NCBI GenBank assembly: GCA_948664205.1
Contig: CAPNDH010000001.1
Location: 30,642-94,641, forward strand
Length of the DNA stretch: 64,000 bases
Reading direction: 5' to 3'
Origin: an uncultured Clostridia bacterium
GTDB lineage: Bacteria > Bacillota > Clostridia > TANB77 > CAG-508
The notes under the pieces were generated by a model. It saw only the letters and a program-made list of their open reading frames with translations. It made no database searches and was not told the DNA's origin. The position numbers and the translations under genes were made by a program. Shown piece by piece: positions 9,852 through 19,570 of the stretch (its first letter is position 1; every line of letters starts with the position of its first letter).

Positions 9852-11678
9852 TTACAGATTTATTTTATCTGTTCTTATAGTACAATTTGCATTATTATTT
9901 GAAAAATTTATATTAGAGTATGGGTCTGTTTTTTTAAGCATTTCTTTCCATTTATTTTTAAAATTGTTACTTTCTTTTTCAAATCTTGCCTTCTTTTCTT
10001 CCGTTACTTCATATCCTCTTGTTTTTGATTCATAGTGCATAAATTCTATATAAGGATTATACACTATTAAGTAACCTTTTTCTCTTAGTTTTAAGCAAAA
10101 ATCCACATCATTAAATGCTACAGCAAATTTTTCCTCATCCATATATCCTACTTCTTCATACACACTTTTTCTAGAAAACAAACAAGCACCTGTTACTGCT
10201 GATACATTTCTTGTTGTACATTCTCTTCCTAAATACGCATGTACTCCTTTAGGAGTATTTACAAATAAGTTTGCAGCTAATCCACATATTCCTATGCTTA
10301 TTCCCGCATGTTGAATAGATTTATCTTTGTAATATAGTCTTGCTCCTACTGCTCCTATATCTTTTCTCTCAGCATAACCTATAAACTTTTCTAACCAATT
10401 TGGAGTTAGTAGTTTTGTATCGCTATTTAATTGTACTACATATTCTCCGTTTACATTTTTTACACCAAAGTTTATTATTTTTGAGTAGTTAAAGCCTTTC
10501 TCTGGATAGTTAATTATTTTTATTTTTTCTATTTTTTCAAGTTCTTTATAATATTTAAATGTTTTCTTTTTTTCGCTGTTATTTTCTATAATTATAATTT
10601 CGTAATTTGAGTATGTAGTTAGTTTTAAAATTGAATTAATACAATTCTTTAATAATTTTACACTGTCTTTATTTGGTATTAATATTGAAACTTTTGGATT
10701 ACCTTCTATTTCATATTCTACTTGATATACTCCATGCATATCTCCACCATGTGTTACTTTTGCTTTTAGCCCTTGCCTTTTCAAATGATCTTCTACTGCC
10801 TTTTTCCCCGCTTCATATGCATATGGTTTTGCAGCTGAAATCATAGCAGTTGAGTCTTCGTGTACTCTCCAATGATATAATATTTTTGGTATATGTACTA
10901 TTTTATTTGTATTTTCAGCCATTCTTAATATTATATCAAAGTCTTGTGCCCCATTATATTCATCTCTAACTCCTTCTAACTTATTCATTAATTCTTTTTT
11001 GAATACGGCCAAATGTGTAATATAATTGTTTGACCTTAATGTATCTATGCTAAAGTCTGGTTTAAAATGTGGGTCATATCTTCTATTTTCATCTCCACTT
11101 ATTTTGTCTTCATCTGTATATATAAATTCTACTTCTGGATTTTTGTTTATAGTTTTTACTAATTCATATAAACAAAAAACTGGAATTAAATCGTCGTGGT
11201 CTAATAATGCAATATAATCTCCTGTTGCCATTTGTATTGCTGAATTTGTATTTCCTGCAATTCCCTTGTTTTCATTTAAAAATTTATATTTTATCCTGTT
11301 ATCTTTTTTTATAATTTCTTGTAGTTGTTCATTTTTTTGCATACTTCCATCAGCTAAACAAAGTTCCCAATTTCCATATGTTTGATTTATTAAGCTTTCT
11401 ACTAATTCTTCAAAATATTTTATAGGTGTATTATACATTGGAACTATTAAACTAATTTTAGGTTCTATTTTAAATTTTTCTTGTTTTTGTTTTTCGAGTT
11501 CTTCCAAAGTAGGTTCATTATTTTGAATCCAAATTGTATATCTTTTATTTTTAGAAGTGTTCATATTTCTTCCTAAAATTCTGTTATATAATACTTTAAA
11601 TATTTTTTGTAGTGTTTTTATAATTCCATATTGTTTTAGATATATTTTTAGAATGCTTACCATATTTTTTATTTTCAT
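9852..11678 (-). CDS. Two-domain family 2 glycosyltransferase
   Basis: 608 residues. An N-terminal segment of about 75 residues precedes GT-A domain 1 (LIVPMYNTP, then YIALLDHDDLIP) and domain 2 (ILIPNKDS, then VVQLNSDTKLLT and AFNDVDFCLKLREKG). The same domain order and the same tail (KTRGYEVTEEKKARF) occur in the protein at 4172-6031, pointing to duplication of a glycosyltransferase-methyltransferase module. Its stop codon overlaps the ribosome-binding region of the next gene. Function: chain extension of the surface glycan, with sugars unknown. Confidence 0.88.
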   Translation of the reverse strand: MKIKNMVSILKIYLKQYGIIKTLQKIFKVLYNRILGRNMNTSKNKRYTIWIQNNEPTLEELEKQKQEKFKIEPKISLIVPMYNTPIKYFEELVESLINQTYGNWELCLADGSMQKNEQLQEIIKKDNRIKYKFLNENKGIAGNTNSAIQMATGDYIALLDHDDLIPVFCLYELVKTINKNPEVEFIYTDEDKISGDENRRYDPHFKPDFSIDTLRSNNYITHLAVFKKELMNKLEGVRDEYNGAQDFDIILRMAENTNKIVHIPKILYHWRVHEDSTAMISAAKPYAYEAGKKAVEDHLKRQGLKAKVTHGGDMHGVYQVEYEIEGNPKVSILIPNKDSVKLLKNCINSILKLTTYSNYEIIIIENNSEKKKTFKYYKELEKIEKIKIINYPEKGFNYSKIINFGVKNVNGEYVVQLNSDTKLLTPNWLEKFIGYAERKDIGAVGARLYYKDKSIQHAGISIGICGLAANLFVNTPKGVHAYLGRECTTRNVSAVTGACLFSRKSVYEEVGYMDEEKFAVAFNDVDFCLKLREKGYLIVYNPYIEFMHYESKTRGYEVTEEKKARFEKESNNFKNKWKEMLKKTDPYSNINFSNNNANCTIRTDKINL

Positions 11679-11688
11679 AATTGGTCTC

Positions 11689-12789
11689 CTAAAACTTTTT
11701 TCTAATATTTCTTAATACTTTTGTAACTTTCCATGATTTAGAATTTTCTATTGCATTTAATGTATTTCTTAGTCCATTTATTTCATCTTGCATAGCGCTT
11801 AGTTTATCTTTTTTAGAATAATCTTTATTATAAAATTTTTCACTTACTTTGCTAATTGGTATTAACCCTGCATTTTCCAAATCTACTTTTGTTTCTATTT
11901 TTTCTTGTGATGCTTCTATAAAGAATGAATTTGCAAAAAAACTAAACATATCATTTTTAATGACTTCTTTATATGCTTTTATCTCATCAAATTCTACTTC
12001 TGTACCTTCATAATAATAAGGTTTATAATTTTCTATTGTTTTAGTAGTTGGCATATATTCATCTGAAAATATTAGCGATGGTAATTTATAATCTGGTAAT
12101 GGATAATAAAATTTTGTATTACCTAAACCACATTCTTTTAATATTTCTTCTAATTCTTTTTTTCCAAACGTTTGCACATTGTTTTTATTTATATATCCTG
12201 TTATTCCATCATACTTTACATTTGTATGATCTTCTGGTGCACCTAAAAAATATTTCATACCAAATTTATTTTCTATTGCTATTAATATCTTTCCATTTGG
12301 TTTTAGTAGTTTTTTAATATTATTCAAAAAATCTATATATGGGTTATCTGTGTTTGTGTATAACACTGCATATTCAAATACTCCTATTAGTGTTATATAA
12401 TCAAATTTTCTTTCTTTAAAATCTATATCATTTAGGTTTCCAACTATTATTTCTAAATTTTCTTTATCTTCATTTCTTACTGCTATTGAAGATGCTCTAT
12501 TTTTAGAAAGTTCTACACAAGTTACCTTACCACATTTTTCACAAAGTACCTCTGTTATTGCTCCCATTCCAGCTCCTATTTCTAATACTTCTGAGCCTTC
12601 TTTAAAAGGATACCAATTTAATATATTTTTCCTTATTGGAGTTAAATGGTAAAATACTGGCCAACGAATATCATTTTCAAATACCTTGTCCATATCTTTA
12701 TATTTTTTAGCATATTCTATAATTTCGTTTTCTATATCTCCATCTGAATATAGGTCTTGTCCTTTATAAAAATCGTAATTTATCTTCAT
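11689..12789 (-). CDS. SAM-dependent methyltransferase
   Basis: 366 residues. Class I methyltransferase motif I is EVLEIGAGMGAITEVL (about residue 67), followed by an acidic residue in CVELSKNR and the later LKPNGKILIAIENKFG. The tail (about 320-366) is a predicted coiled coil ending in SKSWKVTKVLR, a pattern often seen at the ends of glycan-operon enzymes. It is the intact paralog of the methyltransferase at 8028-9840. Terminal methylation commonly limits chain length in ABC-exported polysaccharides, which would fit the adjacent ABC transporter (inference). Confidence 0.85.
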   Translation of the reverse strand: MKINYDFYKGQDLYSDGDIENEIIEYAKKYKDMDKVFENDIRWPVFYHLTPIRKNILNWYPFKEGSEVLEIGAGMGAITEVLCEKCGKVTCVELSKNRASSIAVRNEDKENLEIIVGNLNDIDFKERKFDYITLIGVFEYAVLYTNTDNPYIDFLNNIKKLLKPNGKILIAIENKFGMKYFLGAPEDHTNVKYDGITGYINKNNVQTFGKKELEEILKECGLGNTKFYYPLPDYKLPSLIFSDEYMPTTKTIENYKPYYYEGTEVEFDEIKAYKEVIKNDMFSFFANSFFIEASQEKIETKVDLENAGLIPISKVSEKFYNKDYSKKDKLSAMQDEINGLRNTLNAIENSKSWKVTKVLRNIRKKF

Positions 12790-12802
12790 TTAAACTATTC
12801 TC

Positions 12803-14023
12803 CTATTTTCTATTTATTTGTATTTGTGTTTTCATATCTACAATTCCTACAATTTGTTTTTTAGACATTATTTCGACAAGTATAGCATCATATTTTCTGT
12901 CAAACACTTCTAATTCTCCTTCTTCATTTATCCTTGTGCATCCAAATGAGAACGCATATTTATCTGGTGTTAAAGGAAATACTTGTTTGAATTCTACTAT
13001 TACTTCTTCTCCTTTTTTGTAATTTCCTGTTTCTTTATTTTCAAGCATTGTGTTTGTTCCTAATAATTCTAAACCTCTAAAATCTTTTACAGATACTGCA
13101 AATATTGGCTCTTTTACATCTTCGTTAAATTTTATTTTTAGTTTAATTGTAACTTCTTCATCATTTTCAAATATTTTTACTATTTCATTTTTATTATTTA
13201 GTATTTTATAATCTATTATCTCTGCTTTTCCATTTCCATAGGTTATAAGTTTATCTTCATTATTTTTTTCTTTTTCTTCTTCTTTGTTTTCCTCTATTCC
13301 AACAATTATTTTTTTATAAAGTTCAACTCCATCTTTAACACTTCCATCAAAAACTTTTTCCCCTTCTTTTAAAATAATTGTTCTTGTACAATTTCTTATA
13401 ATATCACTAATATTGTGTGTTACAAAAAGTATTGTTTTTCCTTTTTTCTTAAACTCTTCAAATTTTTTGAAACATTTTAATTGGAACGCCATATCTCCTA
13501 CTGATAATACTTCATCCACTATTAATATGTCTGGTTCTACATTTATTGCGCATGCAAATGCTAAACGAGCGAACATTCCTGATGAATATGTTTTTACTGG
13601 TTGATATAAGTGGTCTCCTATATCTGCAAAATCAATTATTTCTTGTTTTTTATTTTCTATTTCTTCTTTTGTCATTCCCATAACTTGTCCATGTTGATAT
13701 ATGTTTTCTTCTCCTGTTAATTCAGAATTAAATGCTGTACCTAATTCTAAAAGTGAGCTAATTCTTCCATTTATTTTTATATTGCCTGAATTTGGTACTA
13801 CTACTCCTGTTATTATTTTTAAAAGGGTAGATTTACCAGCTCCATTTTTTCCAAGTATTCCTAGCACTTCTCCTTTACTTACATTTAAGTTCAAATTATT
13901 TAATGCTTTAAATTCTGTGTGCTTATTGATTTTTGGAAAAATAGCTTCTAAAAGTCTTGCTTGTTTGCTATTATACATTTTATAACTTTTGGTTAAGTTT
14001 TCTATTTCTATAATATTTTCCAT
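12803..14023 (-). CDS. Polysaccharide ABC exporter, ATP-binding subunit (Wzt/TagH type)
   Basis: 406 residues. The ATPase domain (1-240) shows Walker A GKNGAGKST, signature YSSGM and Walker B ILIVDEV. A C-terminal extension (about 255-400) of beta-rich sequence resembles the Wzt carbohydrate-binding tail that recognises the terminal residue of the glycan before export. It partners with the permease at 14256-15050, from which it is separated by a repeat-filled gap. This places the operon in the ABC-dependent (not Wzy-dependent) export class. Confidence 0.92.
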   Translation of the reverse strand: MENIIEIENLTKSYKMYNSKQARLLEAIFPKINKHTEFKALNNLNLNVSKGEVLGILGKNGAGKSTLLKIITGVVVPNSGNIKINGRISSLLELGTAFNSELTGEENIYQHGQVMGMTKEEIENKKQEIIDFADIGDHLYQPVKTYSSGMFARLAFACAINVEPDILIVDEVLSVGDMAFQLKCFKKFEEFKKKGKTILFVTHNISDIIRNCTRTIILKEGEKVFDGSVKDGVELYKKIIVGIEENKEEEKEKNNEDKLITYGNGKAEIIDYKILNNKNEIVKIFENDEEVTIKLKIKFNEDVKEPIFAVSVKDFRGLELLGTNTMLENKETGNYKKGEEVIVEFKQVFPLTPDKYAFSFGCTRINEEGELEVFDRKYDAILVEIMSKKQIVGIVDMKTQIQINRK

Positions 14024-14043
14024 TTGCTTACCTTTCTTTTATA

Positions 14044-14245
14044 TCTTGTTTATGTTCCTGACGGGGACACATCTTTTCCTTGCTCATTCTTTGAGTTTCT
14101 GTCGGCGACATATCTTTCCCTCGGGTCATTTCTTCTGTGATAAGATATGTCCCGCGCCTATTATCTATCTTGCTCTAGTTCCTGACGGGGACACATCTTT
14201 TCCTAGGGTCATCTCTTCCGTGACAAGATATGTCCCGCGCGGGGT
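14044..14245. repeat. Tandem copies of a GGGACA-type palindromic element
   Basis: This 230-base gap between the two ABC exporter genes contains two copies of GACGGGGACACATCTTTTCC (14059 and 14185 regions), and two copies of AAGATATGTCCCGCGC in inverse orientation. GGGACA-ATCTT and AAGAT-TGTCCC can pair into hairpins. The DNA is much richer in G+C than the surrounding genes, and related hairpins occur at 28072, 34490 and 45337. No convincing gene is present. The element lies inside the operon, so it may form mRNA structure between the two subunit genes. Confidence 0.7.
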
Positions 14246-14255
14246 GTTTCTATTA

Positions 14256-15050
14256 TTATAATACATCTGCGAAATCTTTTTTATTTCTTTTAAATACGTT
14301 GTTTCCCCATATGAATAATATAATTGTTATTACCCAGAATATTATTGTATATATTCCGTAATTGCCTGTTATTATATTAGTTTCATTTATAAATACTTGC
14401 CTCATTCCTGTTACTAAATATGTGAATGGCATACATTGTAATAATTTTAGTAATGTTTGATGTTCTGAAAGCATACTTAAATTCCATATTATTGGTGTAA
14501 ACCAGAAAAATAGTTGCATTGCTATTCCTAGTAAATTTCCGAAGTCTGGTACTATTGTTGTTATTGCTGATGTAAACCTTGTAAAGGCTATTACAAAGCA
14601 ATACATTGCAAATATTATATATATTAATGTTAATGTATTTGGTGGATTTTTAAATACTATACAAACTCCAATAGCAACAATAAATAAAAATATTCCTACA
14701 AAGCTTGATGCCATTATTGATATATTAGGTATTACATCTACTGGAAATACTACTTTTTTTACTAAATAGCTATATTGCCTAATTGATCCACTTGCACTCA
14801 TTATCATGTCATTTAGAGTTTGCCACATTGCCATTGCTGGTATAAACCATACTGCATATGGATAGTTCCCGTTACTTCTGGTATTTAATATACTTTCAAA
14901 TACAATTACATATGTTATCATAAACACAAATGGTTGTAAAAATCCCCATATTGCACCTAAGCTTGTACTTGCAAATCTATTTTTAAAATCACTTCTTCCT
15001 AATTGCCATACTATTTTTTTATTCTTCCATAATGTTTTTAAATATTCCAT
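14256..15050 (-). CDS. Polysaccharide ABC exporter permease (Wzm/TagG type)
   Basis: 264 residues with six hydrophobic segments in the ABC-2 permease arrangement. The N-terminal amphipathic part (QLGRSDFKNRFASTSLG) followed by WGFLQPFVFMITYVIVF is characteristic of TagG/Wzm exporters. It is the first gene after the promoter at 15100-15128 and works with the ATPase downstream to move lipid-linked polysaccharide across the membrane. Confidence 0.92.
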   Translation of the reverse strand: MEYLKTLWKNKKIVWQLGRSDFKNRFASTSLGAIWGFLQPFVFMITYVIVFESILNTRSNGNYPYAVWFIPAMAMWQTLNDMIMSASGSIRQYSYLVKKVVFPVDVIPNISIMASSFVGIFLFIVAIGVCIVFKNPPNTLTLIYIIFAMYCFVIAFTRFTSAITTIVPDFGNLLGIAMQLFFWFTPIIWNLSMLSEHQTLLKLLQCMPFTYLVTGMRQVFINETNIITGNYGIYTIIFWVITIILFIWGNNVFKRNKKDFADVL

Positions 15051-15099
15051 TTATATTTCTCTCCTATAACAAATAATAAAGTCCTTTTTGGCTAGGTTA

Positions 15100-15128
15100 A
15101 TTTTATATTTAATTGGCTTAATTGTCAA
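15100..15128 (-). promoter_or_regulatory. Sigma-A type promoter of the polysaccharide operon
   Basis: On the minus strand, TTGACA (15123-15128) and TAAAAT (15100-15105) are separated by 17 bases. The start of the permease gene lies 50 bases downstream. No other good promoter is visible before the glycosyltransferases, so it probably drives the whole operon to the left edge. Confidence 0.75.
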
Positions 15129-15150
15129 GGTTTTAAGGGGTATTAAATAG

Positions 15151-15191
15151 TAAAATATCCTAATTAGTTATGTGCTAATTAGGATATTTTA
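15151..15191 (-). terminator. Rho-independent terminator after the YfhO gene
   Basis: A perfect 16-bp stem (15152-15167 with 15175-15190) around a 7-base loop, ending in a T-rich stretch. It lies 14 bases past the YfhO stop and separates that gene from the polysaccharide operon promoter. Confidence 0.8.
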
Positions 15192-15204
15192 TTTATTTAA
15201 TTAA

Positions 15205-17559
15205 TTATTCTTCATTTTTCTTCTTTTTCTCTTTAATAAAGAACATTGTAGTTAAACTAATTAAACCAATTATTGTCAAAATACTTCCCTCTTTCATTTT
15301 TGGTGTAGTATATCTAAGTTCAATTTCATGTTCTCCTTCTGGTACAACAATTCCAACAAATCCGTAATCTACTTTATAAGTATCTACCAAATTATTATCA
15401 ATATATGCATTCCATCCTTCTTCTTTCGGAATTGATATCATCAATAAGCCACTACCATTAGCAGATACATTCCCTGATATTTTTGTTTGACTTATTAAGT
15501 TGAATTCACTTACTTTTGCAATTGATTTCTCATCAATATCTAAATTTTCATTAACAATAGCATAATCATATAATTTTTTAGTTTTTTCTTCTTGAGTTAA
15601 TCCAATATATTCATCTTCACTTATAGTTTTGTTATACCACTTAGCAACAGAATTAGTAGCAGTGTTTCTATAAATATATATTTCACCAATTTTATTTATT
15701 TGTTCTATTCCTTTTTCATTAATAATTTCCTTAGACAATATATATTTAGAGTTTGTTAGATATAGCGCTTGTAAATCAGAGTCGTCTTTAAGTGAGAAGA
15801 TTTTATAATGACTTGCTGCATATGCATTAGGATAAATATTTTTATAAAATGCATCTGCATCTGGATTAATAGTACTATTATACCAAACAACTGATGAATT
15901 TTGTTCTATAAACGAATCTCCTAAATACGAAAAATTAGTATATGTCTTTTCTATTCTATAAAATGATTTATCATTTTCTTTTATAAAATTGATTGCCTTT
16001 CCTGTATCATCTGTCTGGTTAAATTTATTATCCCATGTAAGTGTATAATAATCTGATGATATTGTTTTCCTGTTATTAGTTGTAACATAATGATCATAAC
16101 ATGTATTTAACAAAATAATAATCAAAAAAGAATACATAAAAATTTTTGAATATTTATTTCTTTTATTAATAAAAAATAAAGCTACAAAACCAATTATTAA
16201 CAAAAATAATATTCTATATATCATAGGTTGATTTGTATCTGGTAATCTTATAACAGAGCAATAGAAGCTTGCTAAGCTTAGTATTAAGCTTAATATTAAC
16301 CCTAACATATTTATTCTATTTTTTCTTATTACATTTTCCCAAACAATACCAACTATTAAAGCTAAAAATGGTATTATTGCATATGTATATCTATATTCTG
16401 GCTCTACAAATGCATTTAATATTAACCCTGGCACTCCATTAAATATAAAAAAGTATAATGCAATTATTTTTAATGTAAAAAATATATAATCTTTTTTCGT
16501 ATTTGCTTTCTTAAAATCATATATAATCCATTGTATTAGGAAAAAGAATATAAATATTGTACAAAATAATTCTGGCAAGCCATAATACACACCTTGTTGT
16601 GTGAACATATATTTATTCAAATTATTAGACATTAACCTGCTAATTCTCATATTTATATATTCAAAATTAAAAGAATTTGTAAATGCATTACATATTTTTA
16701 AAAATATACTCTCTCCTGCACTAGATAATCTAGATGAAGTTGTTACTACATGATAAGCAGCAGGAACAAATATTATTCCTGATAACAATATTCCTGTAAC
16801 AACCCCATAAATACATTTTCCCCAATTTTTACACAATTCTTTTATTTCTACTTTTTTGGTTATATAAAAATATCTAAAAATAAAATATAATGCACTAATT
16901 AGTAAAATCATATAGCCTACATAGTAACTATATATTAATAAAAGAGCTGTACTTAATGCTAGATATATTATACTTTTTTTGTTTTTGTTTGCTAAAAAAT
17001 ATTCAATCGCACACAACATTATCATCATATAAAAGCAAGAAGTACCTAAAAAGAAATGTTGTCCCCATAAGAAAATATATCCATTCATAGCACTTAAATA
17101 AGACGCTAAACAAATTGATAATTTATCTTTCAAAAAGTATGACATAAATTTTCTGCTTAATATATATATTGCTATTATTTTAAATATCTGCATCCACACT
17201 AGTAAATATGCAACCTTATCTACTCCTGATATAATTCCTGCCAATACTAGCAAAATAGCAAAAATATCAAATGTCCATGTAGTTGAATTAAAAATACTAG
17301 TTCCTAATCCATAATTAAAATTCCATACAGAAAAAGTTCCTTTTTTAAGTCCTAATACTTCATTCACGTAGTATGGATAATATTGGTCTAATGTATCTGA
17401 ACCTGCATCACGATACATATAATATAATTTTCCTATTATAAAACTTTTAAATATAAGTAGTAACGAAGCAATTAAAACAATTGCAAAAAATAATTCAATT
17501 ATTATATTTTTATTATCCTTTATATATTGTAAAAATTTTGTTTTTTTATTATTCTTCAT
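15205..17559 (-). CDS. YfhO family membrane protein
   Basis: About 784 residues from ATG 17559, chosen because GGGAG lies 6 bases upstream; an in-frame ATG at 17571 has no ribosome site. The protein has a dozen or more membrane spans over the first 500 residues and a large extracytoplasmic C-terminal region containing the family pattern LLMISIPKEEGWNAYIDN, then a final membrane span and a basic tail. YfhO proteins are GT-C-like, and some are needed for glycosylating lipoteichoic or wall polymers. Next to a glycan operon, a surface-sugar role is reasonable. Confidence 0.85.
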   Translation of the reverse strand: MKNNKKTKFLQYIKDNKNIIIELFFAIVLIASLLLIFKSFIIGKLYYMYRDAGSDTLDQYYPYYVNEVLGLKKGTFSVWNFNYGLGTSIFNSTTWTFDIFAILLVLAGIISGVDKVAYLLVWMQIFKIIAIYILSRKFMSYFLKDKLSICLASYLSAMNGYIFLWGQHFFLGTSCFYMMIMLCAIEYFLANKNKKSIIYLALSTALLLIYSYYVGYMILLISALYFIFRYFYITKKVEIKELCKNWGKCIYGVVTGILLSGIIFVPAAYHVVTTSSRLSSAGESIFLKICNAFTNSFNFEYINMRISRLMSNNLNKYMFTQQGVYYGLPELFCTIFIFFFLIQWIIYDFKKANTKKDYIFFTLKIIALYFFIFNGVPGLILNAFVEPEYRYTYAIIPFLALIVGIVWENVIRKNRINMLGLILSLILSLASFYCSVIRLPDTNQPMIYRILFLLIIGFVALFFINKRNKYSKIFMYSFLIIILLNTCYDHYVTTNNRKTISSDYYTLTWDNKFNQTDDTGKAINFIKENDKSFYRIEKTYTNFSYLGDSFIEQNSSVVWYNSTINPDADAFYKNIYPNAYAASHYKIFSLKDDSDLQALYLTNSKYILSKEIINEKGIEQINKIGEIYIYRNTATNSVAKWYNKTISEDEYIGLTQEEKTKKLYDYAIVNENLDIDEKSIAKVSEFNLISQTKISGNVSANGSGLLMISIPKEEGWNAYIDNNLVDTYKVDYGFVGIVVPEGEHEIELRYTTPKMKEGSILTIIGLISLTTMFFIKEKKKKNEE

Positions 17560-17573
17560 TTTTTCTCCCATAA

Positions 17574-18590
17574 TTATTTATTTTTTAGTATCATTAATTT
17601 AACTTTTTTATCAATATAATGTATAATAATTGATAAAATAATAGTTATCATTATTGTTAATATTGCTTTTATACTAAAACGAATATTATACGTTTCAAGT
17701 TTCATAAGTATGATATAGTGAATTAAATATATTTCAAAACTTATACTTCCTAGTTTTTGTAAAATAGTTGCTTTATTAAAGAAATTATTTAATTTTTCTA
17801 TATTTTTAATTCCATATAGTATAAATCCCCAACATATAGTCATATATATGTATTTATTTTACAAGTATTTACTTGGTTCTATATTAAAAAGTATTTTCCT
17901 TGATAATGGTGTTACTATTACAATGCCTATAATTGCTAAAATTAACGTTATTATAGGCATTATTTCAAACTTTTTATATGTATAGCCTTCTGAACAAGCT
18001 ATTAACATTCCTATTAAAAATACAGGCATATACCAATATAATTTGATTGAATTTTCGATATATTTTGTAAAAGGAAAACATATCGAAAATAAAATTATTA
18101 ATATAAATATAAAAAATGTAAAAATATAAAGTGTTTTATCTCTATTAAACTTTTTCTTAATATAAGAAAATACTACTAAAAATATTGGCGCAATAATATA
18201 AAATTTTATAATTACAGGCATATACCAAAAATGTCCATATGCTTCTAATAATAATAAATGTTTTATTACACTTTTAAAAGTAATTATGCCTAATATAGCA
18301 GATAATATTAATACTACTATATACATTGGATATAATCTTATTATTTTTCTCAAATAATATTTAGGAATATCTCTTATTTTAAATTCTTTAGAGCCATCAA
18401 CTACATAACACTGCAATAATAAATAGCCCGATAAAAGCATGAATAACCAAACACCAATTTTTCCACATCCTGATGCGTATATTCCGAACTTTGGTGATGT
18501 TGAGATTATATGAGCAAATAATACTATTAAGCATGATATTCCTCTTAGTGATTCTATATATAATATTTTAGATTTCTTTATAGATTCCAT
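17574..18590 (-). pseudogene. Acyltransferase 3 family protein, interrupted by in-frame TAA
   Basis: Start ATG 18590. The first 243 residues hold the family hallmark (YIESLRGISCLIVLFAHI, with the conserved Arg and His) and about seven membrane spans. The frame then meets TAA at 17859-17861 and continues in the same frame with more membrane spans (FEIYLIHYIILMK) to 17574. The total of 339 codons is the normal length for the family, which O-acetylates surface sugars. No CGG is involved, so this looks like an ordinary nonsense mutation, or an assembly error. The downstream part has no convincing ribosome-binding site. Confidence 0.75.
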
Positions 18591-18661
18591 TTATTACTTC
18601 TCCTTATTTTACTTTGAATATCTTTTACTTCTTCTCATTTTTTTACTTTTAAACCTTGCTT

Positions 18662-18690
18662 ATTGTATATTTATTTTGCTTATTTGTCAA
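18662..18690 (-). promoter_or_regulatory. Promoter of the acyltransferase/YfhO unit
   Basis: TTGACA (18685-18690) and TACAAT (18662-18667), 17 bases apart, lie about 70 bases before the acyltransferase ATG. The sequence just upstream (AAAACC) is the same as that before the polysaccharide operon promoter at 15128. Confidence 0.7.
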
Positions 18691-18747
18691 GGTTTTGAAG
18701 GTTTTATTTATAGCTTAATAATATTTTGGGTTGCTACTAATTTAAAG

Positions 18748-18776
18748 TTGACATATTATGTTTTTTATATTAAAAT
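18748..18776 (+). promoter_or_regulatory. Promoter of the HNH-ParB gene
   Basis: TTGACA (18748-18753), 17-base spacer and TAAAAT (18771-18776) on the plus strand, 40 bases before the ATG at 18817. It is close to consensus. Confidence 0.75.
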
Positions 18777-18816
18777 ATTTATAACTAATTAATCGTTTTT
18801 GAAAGGAGTTGTTCAA

Positions 18817-19455
18817 ATGAAAATTTCCTTACCAGAAAATTATTCTTATAAAGATATTGCAGAAGTACAAGATGGTATTTTATGCATCCACAAATTTTAT
18901 TTTGAAGATTTAATGTATGACTTAACATATGCATTAAAATATTCTTCTAAATGTTATTTTTGTGGAAAACCTATTTCTCGGGAGAAATCTTCTTTAGATC
19001 ATTTATATCCTAGAGATTTTGGCGGTCCAACGATTCCTAATAATTTAGCTATTTGTTGTTCAAAATGCAATAGTGTTAAAACTAATATGACAGAAGAACA
19101 ATTTCTTTATTTTTCTTCTATTTTAGATGGTGAAAGGCAAAAAGAATTTTATCGGGATATTTCACTTCAAAATCATATTTCTATGAAGTGGTATGGACCT
19201 ATAATTCCGAAAGAATGGATTTCTGAACAGAAAGCAGAAAAAATAACTGTTTATTTCTTTATGGGAAAAGGTGTTAATGGTAAAACTTATAAAAAAGTTG
19301 AAAAAAATTATAAAAAATATGGACGTATTATTAGGCCAATTATTGTAGATAGAAATTTTAAACTTTTAGGTGGCTTCAATGTTTTATTATTTGCTAAAAA
19401 TAATTCTATTGATACTATACCTACTATCATTCTTGAAAATGTAGAACTTGATTGA
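18817..19455 (+). CDS. HNH nuclease fused to a ParB-like domain
   Basis: 212 residues from ATG 18817, preceded by GAAAGGAG 8 bases upstream. Residues about 47-85 form a Cys-type HNH module (CYFCGKPI, LDHLYPRDFGG, CCSKCNSVK). The C-terminal 50 residues (IIRPIIVDRNFKLLGGFN, then TIPTIIL) resemble the N-terminal ParB/sulfiredoxin-type fold. No partner gene adjoins it, and it is one of very few plus-strand genes here. It contains two CGG codons (18979-18981 and 19153-19155) that must be read in frame, unlike CGG in the conserved genes, so it may be a recent arrival. Function unknown. Confidence 0.75.
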   Translation: MKISLPENYSYKDIAEVQDGILCIHKFYFEDLMYDLTYALKYSSKCYFCGKPISREKSSLDHLYPRDFGGPTIPNNLAICCSKCNSVKTNMTEEQFLYFSSILDGERQKEFYRDISLQNHISMKWYGPIIPKEWISEQKAEKITVYFFMGKGVNGKTYKKVEKNYKKYGRIIRPIIVDRNFKLLGGFNVLLFAKNNSIDTIPTIILENVELD

Positions 19456-19479
19456 AATAAGTAAAAGTGGCTTTGCTAC

Positions 19480-19505
19480 TTAGACGGCTAATAACTCGCC
19501 CCTAC
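19480..19505. repeat. Short palindrome-element remnant
   Basis: GACGGCTAATAACTCGCCCC followed by CTACGA resembles the right arm of the TCGAAG...GCCCCTACA elements found at 20762, 36063 and 47052. It probably represents a decayed copy. Confidence 0.45.
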
Positions 19506-19528
19506 GACTTAAAATTGATTTTTTCTAT

Positions 19529-19570
19529 AAAATAAGAAAAGAAGAGGACAATCTCCTCTTTTCTTATTTT
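19529..19570. terminator. Bidirectional terminator between HNH-ParB gene and deoB
   Basis: AAAATAAGAAAAGA and its complement form a long stem around a purine-rich centre (GAGGACAATCTCCTC), flanked by A and T runs on both sides. It overlaps the end of deoB and could stop both converging genes. Confidence 0.7.

Noticed and set aside
14044..14245. CRISPR-like array
   Set aside because: Only two copies, inverted and hairpin-forming, with no regular spacers and no cas genes.
13989..14261. Plus-strand frame across the ABC exporter gap
   Set aside because: It runs over repeat DNA and the antisense of real genes, with no ribosome site or recognisable protein.
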